Notes: a model not told the origin generated them from the sequence alone. A DNA stretch of 18,797 bases from CAZDCZ01 sp964504155 (GCA_964504155.1 CAZDCZ010000058.1:1-18797); one strand, 5' to 3'; counted from the stretch's first letter, positions 1-8,090 are shown. Numbers and translations: made by a program.

Positions 1-501
1 TCCTGTTCATCTGGATTTAAACTCACAAAATATTTTTGAATAGATGATGATTTCACTTCTTTTTTCTGTAAAAAAATAAAATAAACACAGTTATTTCAAA
101 CTAGAGCCTATTAAACTATAACTATTTAGTAATAACTAATAAACATTATTTAAGTATTAAATAATACAATAGTCCGGCAAGCTTTTGCAAACAACTTATA
201 ATTAGCTAAACAAAACTGTGCTTTTCGGAAAGTATTGTTTCCTTAACCTACCAGATTTTTAAACCTAATAGATTTAAAAAACTACCGAACTATTAATAAT
301 ATGATGTTTACTAAATATATTTACAAACGTACGAGGTTTTAAAAATCTGTTAGGTTTTATGTGCATCATTTTAATGTTTGACTCGATACTAAAATATTTA
401 AAATATACAATTATTAAACTTAACAACAAAAAATATGTCGTAGATATCTAACAATTTTTGACAAATAAGATTATTTTCGCAGACATAAAAAAATCACACT
501 A
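1..501. other. Left-edge non-coding region
   Basis: This 501-bp stretch before the first gene is AT-rich and has no recognisable RNA gene or complete protein gene. It contains the inverted repeat described separately (245-356). At the extreme left edge two short frames stay open to the border. One is on the plus strand and stops with TAG at 41-43 (last residues LNSQNIFE). The other is on the minus strand and could start at a GTG at 56-54 (MKSSSIQKYFVSLNPDEQ). Either could be the end or beginning of a neighbouring gene, but neither can be identified from so few residues. No clear promoter was found for the downstream permease; TATTTTCG at 472-479 is one mismatch from TAnnTTTG but has no good upstream element. 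Confidence 0.6.
245..356. repeat. Imperfect inverted repeat (intergenic palindrome)
   Basis: Two arms of about 22 bp face each other across a 68-bp spacer. The left arm at 245-266 begins AACCTACCAGATTTTTAA. The reverse complement of the right arm at 335-356 begins AACCTAACAGATTTTTAA, so 17 of the first 18 bases agree. A second, more diverged copy of the same unit lies directly after the left arm (261-283, beginning AAACCTAATAGATTT), so the unit occurs three times in about 110 bp. Similar AACCT...AGGTT palindromic units occur between genes in other Bacteroidota, by recollection rather than search. It could be a decayed miniature mobile element or a structured transcript region. Confidence 0.6.
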
Positions 502-1425
502 ATGAAACAAAAATCTTATATAGCATATGCAAGTGTTATACTTGCAATGATATTTTGGAGTTTTACATTTGTTTGGTACAAGGTAGTATATCAATATTAC
601 AATCCAATTACTACGGTTTTATTTAGACTGGTAATATCTTCTGTATTTTTATTGTTATTAACATATCCATTAAAAAGGCTTCAGAAACTAAAAGTTAAAG
701 ATTTCAAGTACTTTGCTTTAGTTACTTTTTATCAACCTTTTTTATATTTCATTGGCGAAAGTTATGGGGTTCAACTTGTTTCATCAACATTATCGTCGGT
801 TATAATTGCAACTATTCCGTTATTTACAGTAATTGTATCGTTTTTTTTCTATAAGGAAAAAATCAGCAAAACAAATATTCTTGGAATAATATTTTCTGTT
901 ATTGGCGTTAGCTTGGTAATATTTAACAAAAGCGAAAATTTAACAGCATCTACACTTGGAATAAGCATGTTATTATTAGCCGTATTTGCAAGCATCGGAT
1001 ATTCAATAGTAATTAAAAAATTATCGAACAAATACAATTCTATTACTATTGTTACTTACCATAATATTTTGGGCGTTTTTTACTTTATCCCATTATTTTT
1101 TATTTTCGATTATAAAGATTTCTTACTATCAGGATTTTCTGATGATGCATGGGTTCCATTATTAGAACTTGCTATATTTGGCTCTTCTTTTGCATTTATT
1201 TTCTTTACATTCTCGATTAAGAAATTAGGTGTTACTAAGGCGAATGCTTTTACAAACATGATTCCTGTATTTACAGCTATATTTGCTTTTTACGTTTTAG
1301 ACGAAACATTAAACACATCAAAAATTACAGGAATATCATTTGTAATTGCAGGTTTATTCTTGTCGCAAATAAAAACATTATCGTTAAAAGACAAGCTAAA
1401 AATATTTATTAAACCAAACGAATAA
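502..1425 (+). CDS. EamA/DMT-superfamily permease
   Basis: Predicted inner-membrane transporter of the drug/metabolite transporter superfamily, 307 residues and about ten hydrophobic segments. It is built as two EamA repeats, roughly residues 8-141 and 151-288. Each repeat ends with the family's Pro...Glu pattern. The first is IPLFTVIVSFFFYKEK (105-120) followed by a Gly-rich helix; the second is IPVFTAIFAFYVLDE (254-268) followed by GISFVIAGLFL. Length is normal for the family. The ATG at 502 is preceded by an A-rich leader and puts the first membrane helix right after a short basic N-terminus. The gene stands alone, with 207 bp before the next gene. Members move amino acids, nucleosides, sugars or drugs; the sequence does not reveal the substrate. 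Family assignment is confident, function is not. Confidence 0.9.
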   Translation: MKQKSYIAYASVILAMIFWSFTFVWYKVVYQYYNPITTVLFRLVISSVFLLLLTYPLKRLQKLKVKDFKYFALVTFYQPFLYFIGESYGVQLVSSTLSSVIIATIPLFTVIVSFFFYKEKISKTNILGIIFSVIGVSLVIFNKSENLTASTLGISMLLLAVFASIGYSIVIKKLSNKYNSITIVTYHNILGVFYFIPLFFIFDYKDFLLSGFSDDAWVPLLELAIFGSSFAFIFFTFSIKKLGVTKANAFTNMIPVFTAIFAFYVLDETLNTSKITGISFVIAGLFLSQIKTLSLKDKLKIFIKPNE

Positions 1426-1585
1426 ATATTATTAAGCTTTCATAAATTACTTTCAACTATTAAATACAAAATCAAAAAAAATAAAGCTTCTTGCTGATTT
1501 TATGCATAATAAATTTTATGTTCTATTTATTTTAAAATAATTATTAATATATTTATCTCATATTTTAATGATTTACATTATAAAG

Positions 1586-1611
1586 TTGCTATTTACAAAA
1601 GTAAATAGCAA
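1586..1611. promoter_or_regulatory. Perfect 11-bp hairpin upstream of the SGNH/MBOAT unit
   Basis: TTGCTATTTAC (1586-1596), an AAAA loop and GTAAATAGCAA (1601-1611) form a perfect inverted repeat that ends 21 bp before the ATG at 1633. No T-run follows on the plus strand, so it is a poor intrinsic terminator for the upstream permease gene. TAAAGTTG at 1581-1588 is one mismatch from the TAnnTTTG -7 element and overlaps the left arm. The palindrome could therefore be a repressor or activator operator, or a 5'-leader hairpin. Which it is cannot be decided from sequence. Confidence 0.55.
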
Positions 1612-1632
1612 TAATAAAATCACAATCTCTAA

Positions 1633-3273
1633 ATGAAACCTTATAAAAGTTTACTATTTCTCCTTTCAATATTAGCTATACTTTTTCTGATTTCTATTTT
1701 CTATCCACATAATGGTATTAAGATTAATAATCTTTTACTTAAATTCCCTAATTACAAAGAAATATTTTCTCAATCGAAAATAAAATATGCTAATATTTCT
1801 GAAATAATAAACCTCGACAACAATAATATTACAACATACGAATTTGACACTTTACCTGCAAAGCCAATATCAGACACGTTAAAAAACAACAATCTAGATT
1901 CTTTACGAACTGATAACGATAGCATTAAAACCAACAACTACAAAAAACTAGAAAAAAACAAACTATATGCAGCAATACAATATCCCGAAAATAATAAGCA
2001 ATTACTTTACCCTTTTTTCGAAGAATTAAAAAACTTAAAAAACAGTAAACAATTAATACGAATTTTACATTATGGCGATTCTCAAATAGAAAGCGACAGA
2101 ATTACTTCATATATACGAAACGAATTACAAAAAGAGTTTGGAGGATGTGGTATTGGTCTATTCCCTCCAATTTTAACAAAAGGCACTAGTTTGTCTATGA
2201 ATCATAATCTGTCTGGTTGTTGGAGCAGATATACATTTCAAAGCATTAAAAACAAAAACATAAACCACAAACATCTTGGAATATTAATGAGTTACGGAAG
2301 GTTTTCGCCTATTTCGAACAATACAGACAATAAAATTTACAATAGTAGTATTGAACTGGAAAAATCTAATATCACTTATCTATTAACAAGAAAATTTAAA
2401 CAATGCAGGATTTTTTATGGGTATAACAAAAAACCATTTATTGTAGAAATAAAAATAAACGATAAAATTACTGATGCCGAGATGATAGCATCTAGTTACA
2501 ATTTAAAAACATTAAACTGGGGTTTTGACAAAACAATAGACAATATAAGTATCAATTTTAAAGGAGAAGAAAGTCCTGATATATTCGGACTTACTTTAGA
2601 TGGAGAAAAAGGCATTGCTGTTGACAATATTCCTTTACGAGGCAGCAGCGGAACAAATTTCACGCAAACAGACATTGCGTTTCTTCGTTCTATGTTTCAA
2701 AAATTAAATGTAAAACTTATTCTGTTTCAATTTGGAGTAAATGTAGTACCACATGTTATTGAAAATTACGATTATTACGAGAAACAACTCTGTAAACAAT
2801 TAAGCCTATTAAAAAAAATGCGACCCGATATTAATATTATCGTTATGGGAGTATCTGACATGTCGCATAACAATAATGGTATTTATGAATCGTATCCAAA
2901 TATCGAAAAAATACGAGATGCTCAAAAAAATGCTGCATTCAAATCGGGTTGTGCTTTTTGGGACACATACAAAGCAATGGGAGGAAAAAATTCTATGCCA
3001 CAGTGGGTATTTGCAAATCCGCCTTTAGCACGGAAAGATTTTACACATTACACATATAAAGGTTCTGTTATTATTGGAAAACTATTTTACAATGCTCTTA
3101 ATAGTGATTATGACAATTTTATTAAACAAAAAGCTTTTAGCATAAAAAACACCAACGATACAAATATTAGTGATACAGCAACTTCTAAAATTAATACTAA
3201 AAAAATGCAAACAAAAAATTTTGAAAAAACAAAAACTCCTGAAAATTTAAAACAAACAAATATTACTAAATAA
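1633..3273 (+). CDS. Membrane-anchored SGNH/GDSL-family protein (O-acyltransferase or esterase)
   Basis: A 546-residue protein with one hydrophobic N-terminal segment (about 6-24) that probably anchors it in the inner membrane, facing the periplasm. A polar, Asn-rich linker (about 60-118) leads to an SGNH hydrolase fold. All four blocks are visible: HYGDS (catalytic Ser150), RGSSG (336-340), FGVN (Asn370) and DFTH (Asp469, His472). About 185 residues separate block I from block II, far more than in minimal SGNH enzymes, and the inserted part looks beta-rich. The C-terminal tail (about 500-546) is low-complexity Lys/Asn/Thr. The next gene is a paralogue (22 bp away), and an MBOAT acyltransferase gene follows. 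That context suggests a PatB- or AlgJ/AlgX-like transferase, or an Ape1-like deacylase, acting on a cell-envelope glycan. The SGNH family is certain; reaction and substrate are inferred. Confidence 0.85.
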   Translation: MKPYKSLLFLLSILAILFLISIFYPHNGIKINNLLLKFPNYKEIFSQSKIKYANISEIINLDNNNITTYEFDTLPAKPISDTLKNNNLDSLRTDNDSIKTNNYKKLEKNKLYAAIQYPENNKQLLYPFFEELKNLKNSKQLIRILHYGDSQIESDRITSYIRNELQKEFGGCGIGLFPPILTKGTSLSMNHNLSGCWSRYTFQSIKNKNINHKHLGILMSYGRFSPISNNTDNKIYNSSIELEKSNITYLLTRKFKQCRIFYGYNKKPFIVEIKINDKITDAEMIASSYNLKTLNWGFDKTIDNISINFKGEESPDIFGLTLDGEKGIAVDNIPLRGSSGTNFTQTDIAFLRSMFQKLNVKLILFQFGVNVVPHVIENYDYYEKQLCKQLSLLKKMRPDINIIVMGVSDMSHNNNGIYESYPNIEKIRDAQKNAAFKSGCAFWDTYKAMGGKNSMPQWVFANPPLARKDFTHYTYKGSVIIGKLFYNALNSDYDNFIKQKAFSIKNTNDTNISDTATSKINTKKMQTKNFEKTKTPENLKQTNITK

Positions 3274-3295
3274 ACTAAATGCAATAATTTAAAAA

Positions 3296-4522
3296 ATGAG
3301 ATTTCTTATTTCAACATGTATAATAATACTAACATATACTCTTTCTGCTTTTTCGCAGCCTAACACTATACCCAACTTTATACATATTTACAATAATAAT
3401 TTTATTAATAATAATTCCGATTCGTTTGAACAACTAAAAGAATCATTTATTGATTTAAAAATCAAAAATAATCAAGAAATTAATATTGTTCATATCGGCG
3501 ATTCGCACCTTCAAGCCGGAATGCTCTCACAAGCTATAAGAAACAACTTAATATATTCTTTTAATAATAACGATACAGCTATAGCTCCGGGTTTTATTTT
3601 CCCATATACAGTTGCAAAAACTAACAATCCATATTATTACAAAATCTATTATTCGGGAAATTTTAAATATTGTAAAAACATCGACAAAGAAAAAGACTGC
3701 AAACTAGGATTATCAGGCATAACACTACAAACAAACGACAGTATAGCAAGTATTGATATTAAGATGAGAATTCAAAAATCGCTACCTAAATATCAATTTA
3801 TTAATATCAAAATTCTTCATAATAAACCAACAAATTATCAACTTAAAATAAATAACGAATTAGCATATTTTACCGATAGCACAAAATCGGTATTTAAACT
3901 AAATAAATATACCGATTCAATACATTTAGAAATTCTAAACAATGGCAATTCTGTAAAAGAATTTTCGTTATTCGGAATTATATTAAATAATAATTTAAAT
4001 GGAATAAATTATCACACTATTGGAATAAATGGTGCAACATCCAGTTCGTATCTTAAATGCGAATTATTTTCGGAACATTTAAAAGAATTAAATCCCGACT
4101 GGGTAATTGTATCTTTAGGTACAAATGAAGCATATAATAAAAATTTTGAACTAACTGAATTTGAAAAAGATTACACACATCTTGTAAATAAAATTATTTC
4201 TGATGTTCCAAATGCTTTTATTTTATTAACTACTCCCGGAGATCATTTAAAAAATGGGAATAATGAAAATAAAAATATTCCTATTGTCTGTAATAGCATA
4301 ATTAAAACAGCTACAAAAAACAACTTAGGATTATGGGATTTTTATGAAATTATGGGAGGAAAAAACTCAATAAACAAATGGTATAATAACAATCTTACTG
4401 CTAACGATAAAATACACTTAAATAAAACCGGTTATGAACTAGAAGGGAAATTACTATTTTATGCATTTATTAAAAACTTTATCTCTACAAAGCAAAAACG
4501 TTCGAATAAAATAACAAATTAA
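3296..4522 (+). CDS. Secreted SGNH/GDSL-family protein, paralogue of the preceding gene
   Basis: A 408-residue protein with a cleavable signal peptide (hydrophobic to about residue 17, likely cut after S20 before QPN). It lacks a lipobox cysteine, so it is probably soluble in the periplasm. SGNH blocks are HIGDSHLQ (Ser70), GINGA (243-247), SLGTN (Asn277) and NDKIH (Asp371, His374). The region between blocks I and II spans about 175 residues and looks beta-rich (about 142-230), as in the upstream neighbour. Both proteins share the stretch WDxYxxMGGKNSxxxW just before the Asp/His block, which marks them as paralogues. The gene lies 22 bp after the first SGNH gene and 21 bp before the MBOAT gene, so co-transcription is likely. 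It may supply the second activity, transferase versus esterase, in an O-acylation pathway. Substrate unknown. Confidence 0.85.
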   Translation: MRFLISTCIIILTYTLSAFSQPNTIPNFIHIYNNNFINNNSDSFEQLKESFIDLKIKNNQEINIVHIGDSHLQAGMLSQAIRNNLIYSFNNNDTAIAPGFIFPYTVAKTNNPYYYKIYYSGNFKYCKNIDKEKDCKLGLSGITLQTNDSIASIDIKMRIQKSLPKYQFINIKILHNKPTNYQLKINNELAYFTDSTKSVFKLNKYTDSIHLEILNNGNSVKEFSLFGIILNNNLNGINYHTIGINGATSSSYLKCELFSEHLKELNPDWVIVSLGTNEAYNKNFELTEFEKDYTHLVNKIISDVPNAFILLTTPGDHLKNGNNENKNIPIVCNSIIKTATKNNLGLWDFYEIMGGKNSINKWYNNNLTANDKIHLNKTGYELEGKLLFYAFIKNFISTKQKRSNKITN

Positions 4523-4543
4523 AAAACTAAGAACAAATATTAA

Positions 4544-6079
4544 ATGACTTTTATAAAAGACATATTCATCTATTCTGAAGATAGCCCAATGCTTTTCACA
4601 CGTTTATACTTTTGGGGCTTCTTTACAATAGTTTTACTAATCTACTCATTTATTTACAAAAAAAATGTTTTACGAAATACATATCTATTTTTAGTAAGTC
4701 TCTTCTTTTATTATAAGTCGGGAGGATATTTTTTCTCCTTATTAATAATATCAACCATAGTTGATTTTACTATTGGGAAATTAATATTCAATACTGTTTC
4801 TATAGTAAAACGTAAATTATTAGTTGCAAGTAGTTTGTTTGTAAACCTCGGACTACTAACATATTTCAAATACGCATATTTTTTTACCGACACCTTTAAC
4901 AAAATATTTAATACAAATTTCGAAGTAATAAATATAATGGCAAAATGGTCGAACGAACTTACCGGATCGAGCTTCGATATTTTTACAATAATTTTGCCTG
5001 TTGGAATTTCTTTCTACACTTTTCAAACAATTAGTTATACTCTCGATGTATATAGAAATAAAGTTAAACCTGTAAATAGCATAATAGATTTTGGTTTTTA
5101 TGTCTCGTTTTTTCCACAATTAGTTGCCGGACCAATAGTACGAGCTGCAGAATTTATACCGCAAATACATAAAAAATATTCTCTCTCGAAAAGGGAATTC
5201 GGGCATGCCATATTCCTAATTTTAAACGGATTAATAAAAAAAATGATAATCTCTGATTATATATCTATAAATTTTGTAGACAGAGTTTTTGAATCGCCAT
5301 TATCGTTTACCGGGTTTGAAAATCTTATGGCAGTATATGGATACTCTATACAAATTTATTGCGATTTTTCCGGTTATACCGATATAGCAATTGGTATTGC
5401 TTTAATTTTAGGATTCCGGCTACCTGTTAATTTCAATTCGCCATACAAAGCATTAAATATTACCGATTTTTGGCGACGATGGCATATCTCATTATCATCG
5501 TGGTTAAGAGATTATTTATACATATCGATTGGAGGCAATAAAAAAGGCAAAATACGCACTTACATCAACCTAATGATAACTATGCTTTTAGGCGGCTTGT
5601 GGCATGGTGCAAGTATTCAATTTATTATCTGGGGAGGAATTCACGGAATAGGATTAGTTATTCATAAAATATGGATGAAATTTAATTTTTCTCTCAGCAA
5701 ATATTATTCTTCGAGTACATCAAAAAATGTTTTGTTCCGATTTATATCAATAATTACGACATTTCATTTGGTTGCATTTGCATGGATATTTTTCAGAGCA
5801 AAAGATATGAAACATACTTTTGATATGATAAGTCAGATATTCAGAAATTTTCAGCTAAATCTAATTCCCGAAATGATACTTTCTTATTATAAGATATTTG
5901 CAGTAATATTATTTGGCTATATAATACACTGGCTACCTTCAAGTTTCAAAGAAAACTATAGAGGCTATTTTATAAAAAGCAATATTGCAATAAAAATTCT
6001 TATTGCTGTTGCAACTATTTTTATTATTCATCAATTCAAATCGGCTGAGATACAGCCATTTATATATTTTCAGTTTTAA
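4544..6079 (+). CDS. MBOAT-family membrane O-acyltransferase (AlgI/PatA-like)
   Basis: A 511-residue polytopic inner-membrane protein of the membrane-bound O-acyltransferase family. Family landmarks are clear: PVGISFYTFQTISYTLDVYR (152-171), FFPQLVAGPIVR (189-200), DFSGYTDIAIG (274-284) and DFWRRWHISLSSWLRDYLY (308-326, with His314). LWHGAS (352-357) carries the invariant His354, the presumed catalytic or gating residue. A late conserved helix contains FAWIFFRA (412-419). AlgI, PatA and DltB relatives carry an acyl group across the membrane, which a periplasmic SGNH-type partner then places on a polysaccharide or peptidoglycan. Two SGNH genes directly upstream in the same operon fit that scheme. 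The gene ends the unit; a weak terminator and a new promoter follow. Family is certain; the acyl group and acceptor are not visible in the sequence. Confidence 0.93.
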   Translation: MTFIKDIFIYSEDSPMLFTRLYFWGFFTIVLLIYSFIYKKNVLRNTYLFLVSLFFYYKSGGYFFSLLIISTIVDFTIGKLIFNTVSIVKRKLLVASSLFVNLGLLTYFKYAYFFTDTFNKIFNTNFEVINIMAKWSNELTGSSFDIFTIILPVGISFYTFQTISYTLDVYRNKVKPVNSIIDFGFYVSFFPQLVAGPIVRAAEFIPQIHKKYSLSKREFGHAIFLILNGLIKKMIISDYISINFVDRVFESPLSFTGFENLMAVYGYSIQIYCDFSGYTDIAIGIALILGFRLPVNFNSPYKALNITDFWRRWHISLSSWLRDYLYISIGGNKKGKIRTYINLMITMLLGGLWHGASIQFIIWGGIHGIGLVIHKIWMKFNFSLSKYYSSSTSKNVLFRFISIITTFHLVAFAWIFFRAKDMKHTFDMISQIFRNFQLNLIPEMILSYYKIFAVILFGYIIHWLPSSFKENYRGYFIKSNIAIKILIAVATIFIIHQFKSAEIQPFIYFQF

Positions 6080-6089
6080 CAAATTTCTT

Positions 6090-6116
6090 TAATACCTAAC
6101 AATAGTATTATTTTTA
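6090..6116 (+). terminator. Possible weak intrinsic terminator after the MBOAT gene
   Basis: TAATAC (6090-6095) can pair with GTATTA (6105-6110) around a 9-nt loop, followed at once by five T residues (6111-6115). The stem is short and A/T-rich, so termination would be leaky. Its place just after the MBOAT stop codon and before a new promoter supports a transcript end here. Confidence 0.35.
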
Positions 6117-6173
6117 AACTTAAATACTTTATTCGAATATAATATTTACATAAATTTATCAATCAAATTTCAA

Positions 6174-6181
6174 TATATTTG
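6174..6181 (+). promoter_or_regulatory. Bacteroidota-type -7 promoter element for the ABC exporter unit
   Basis: TATATTTG matches the TAnnTTTG element recognised by the primary sigma factor of Bacteroidota. It lies 39 bp upstream of the ATG at 6221, so transcription should begin about 6 to 8 bp after it. No clear TTG-type -33 element is visible about 20 bp upstream, only TTTA. The site also contains the TTG codon (6179-6181) that opens the longest reading frame, which argues against using that codon as the start. Confidence 0.6.
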
Positions 6182-6220
6182 CAAATTAATTATACAAAAA
6201 AACTAGAAAATACAGAAAAA

Positions 6221-8041
6221 ATGAAATCAATATCAAAACTATACTCTTACATAAAACCATACACAAGTCGAGCATTATCGAGTATATTATTATCTCTATT
6301 AGGTACAGTTTTCTCCCTATTCTCTTTTACTATGGCAATGCCATTTTTAGGGATCTTATTTAAAACTCAACCACTAATAGAATCATCGCTACCATGGGAG
6401 CTTAACACAAAAGTAATGTTACATAATTTCAATTACTTCCTTAGTACAATAATTACTTCTAAAGGCGAACAAGCTGCCTTAATTACAGTCAGCATTTTAA
6501 TAATATTTTTTGTTTTCTTTAAATCGGCATTTTATTACCTAAGTCGCTATACAATAACCCCTTTGCGAACAGGTGTAGTTAAAGACTTTAGAAACAACCT
6601 TAATTCAAAAATTCTAAATCTTCAACTAGCATATTTCTCCGAAGAAAGAAAAGGAGATATAATTTCAAGAATGACAAACGACGTACAAGTAATAGAAAGC
6701 ACAATAATACAATCAATTAGCAATGCAATAAAAGCACCTATTACTATACTTGTATATTTAGGAATGTTATTCGCTATGAGTCCTATTTTAACCGCTTTTG
6801 TTTTAGTTCTTATTCCATTAACAGGAATAATTATTGGGCGTATAGGAAGTTCGCTGAAAAGAAAATCGGCGAAAGGACAAATACACATGGGTGTTTTACT
6901 TTCTTATATCGACGAAACCCTATTCGGATTAAAAATAATAAAGGCTTTTAATACTGAAAATAAGATACATAAACGATTTATCGACGAAAATAAATTGTAC
7001 ACAAAAATTATGAATAAAATCTGGCGAAAGAAAGACCTAGCCGGGCCGTTAAGCGAATTCTTAGGTACAATAGTAATTGTTATTGTTATGTGGTATGGAG
7101 GCAAATTGGTTTTATCAAACCAATCGGAACTTAGCCCTCAAGCCTTTATGACATATCTAATAATTTTCTCGCAAATAATTCAACCGGCAAAACTATTATC
7201 GACAGTATATTACAATGTGCAAAAAGGAATGGCGTCTCTCGACCGTATAGAAGATATTCTTAATGCAGAAACAACAATAAACGAAATAGAAAATCCTAAG
7301 TCGCTTTCAAATTTTAAAGAATCAATTACATATAACAATGTAAGCTTTAAATACAATAAAGATTACGTATTAAAAAACATTAATCTAACAATTAGCAAAG
7401 GAAAAACTATAGCTTTAGTAGGACAATCGGGTGGAGGAAAATCTACCCTTGTTGACTTATTACCCAGATTTTACGACATAACAGAAGGCGACATTAAAAT
7501 TGATGGAATAGAAATAAAAAACCTAAAACTCAATGATCTTAGAAGATTAATGGGCATTGTAAATCAGGAATCTATTCTTTTTAACGATACAATTTATAAC
7601 AACATTGCTTTTGGAGCTGAGAATGTTACCGAAGAAGAAGTTTTTGAAGCAGCCAAAGTAGCAAATGCTCACGAATTTATTAGCAAAACTCCAGAAGGAT
7701 ACGAAACAAATATTGGAGATAGAGGAAATAAATTGTCGGGTGGACAAAAACAAAGAATTAGTATTGCAAGGGCAGTATTAAAAAACCCTCCAATATTAAT
7801 TCTCGACGAAGCCACATCGGCTCTCGACACAGAATCGGAAAGATTAGTACAAGATGCTATAGAAAAATTAATGAAAGACAGAACATCTATCGTAATTGCT
7901 CACCGATTATCTACAGTTAAAGATGCTGATGAAATATGCGTTCTTCAAAATGGAGAAATTATTGAAAGAGGAAAACATCACGAGTTAATTGAGCAAAAAG
8001 GAATATATAAAAAACTGCACGACCTTCAAATGTTTGCATAA
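6221..8041 (+). CDS. MsbA-like ABC exporter (membrane domain fused to ATPase)
   Basis: A 606-residue half-transporter that should act as a homodimer in the inner membrane. An exporter-type transmembrane domain of six helices (about 20-340) precedes the ATPase domain. That domain has Walker A GQSGGGKST (401-409), Q-loop Gln449, signature LSGGQ (505-509), Walker B ILILDE (525-530), a D-loop (SALD) and the H-loop His561. Order and length fit MsbA and related lipid or multidrug exporters. The frame can be extended upstream to a TTG at 6179, but that codon lies within the promoter element, so the ATG at 6221 is preferred. The PorV-like gene follows after 49 bp. Possible substrates are a lipid A core, another lipid-linked glycan, a peptide or a drug; the sequence alone does not discriminate. 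Confidence 0.9.
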   Translation: MKSISKLYSYIKPYTSRALSSILLSLLGTVFSLFSFTMAMPFLGILFKTQPLIESSLPWELNTKVMLHNFNYFLSTIITSKGEQAALITVSILIIFFVFFKSAFYYLSRYTITPLRTGVVKDFRNNLNSKILNLQLAYFSEERKGDIISRMTNDVQVIESTIIQSISNAIKAPITILVYLGMLFAMSPILTAFVLVLIPLTGIIIGRIGSSLKRKSAKGQIHMGVLLSYIDETLFGLKIIKAFNTENKIHKRFIDENKLYTKIMNKIWRKKDLAGPLSEFLGTIVIVIVMWYGGKLVLSNQSELSPQAFMTYLIIFSQIIQPAKLLSTVYYNVQKGMASLDRIEDILNAETTINEIENPKSLSNFKESITYNNVSFKYNKDYVLKNINLTISKGKTIALVGQSGGGKSTLVDLLPRFYDITEGDIKIDGIEIKNLKLNDLRRLMGIVNQESILFNDTIYNNIAFGAENVTEEEVFEAAKVANAHEFISKTPEGYETNIGDRGNKLSGGQKQRISIARAVLKNPPILILDEATSALDTESERLVQDAIEKLMKDRTSIVIAHRLSTVKDADEICVLQNGEIIERGKHHELIEQKGIYKKLHDLQMFA

Positions 8042-8090
8042 AAAATTTATGCTAATTATTAAATTCTTTCAATTCGATAAAATATTTAGA

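Noticed and set aside
458..487. TTGACA (458-463) with GACATA as a sigma-70-like promoter for the permease
   Set aside because: The -10 match is poor and the rest of the window uses TAnnTTTG-type elements. TATTTTCG at 472-479 is too close to the TTG to form the usual spacing either.
1430..1492. AAGCTTT...AAAGCTT inverted match after the permease gene, as a terminator
   Set aside because: AAGCTT is itself palindromic, the arms are about 45 bp apart, and no T-run follows, so this is likely chance in AT-rich DNA.
4711..5119. Minus-strand open frames inside the MBOAT gene (63 and 87 residues)
   Set aside because: They overlap each other and lie opposite a well-supported gene, with no signals of their own. 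Similar antisense frames within the permease, ABC, recJ, lipB, gpsA and pgi genes were dropped for the same reason.
7989..8090. Upstream extension of the PorV-like protein to TTG 7989 or ATG 8049
   Set aside because: The extension would overlap the ABC gene or put 14 or more residues before an otherwise complete signal peptide. ATG 8091 explains the protein better, though ATG 8049 is not excluded.
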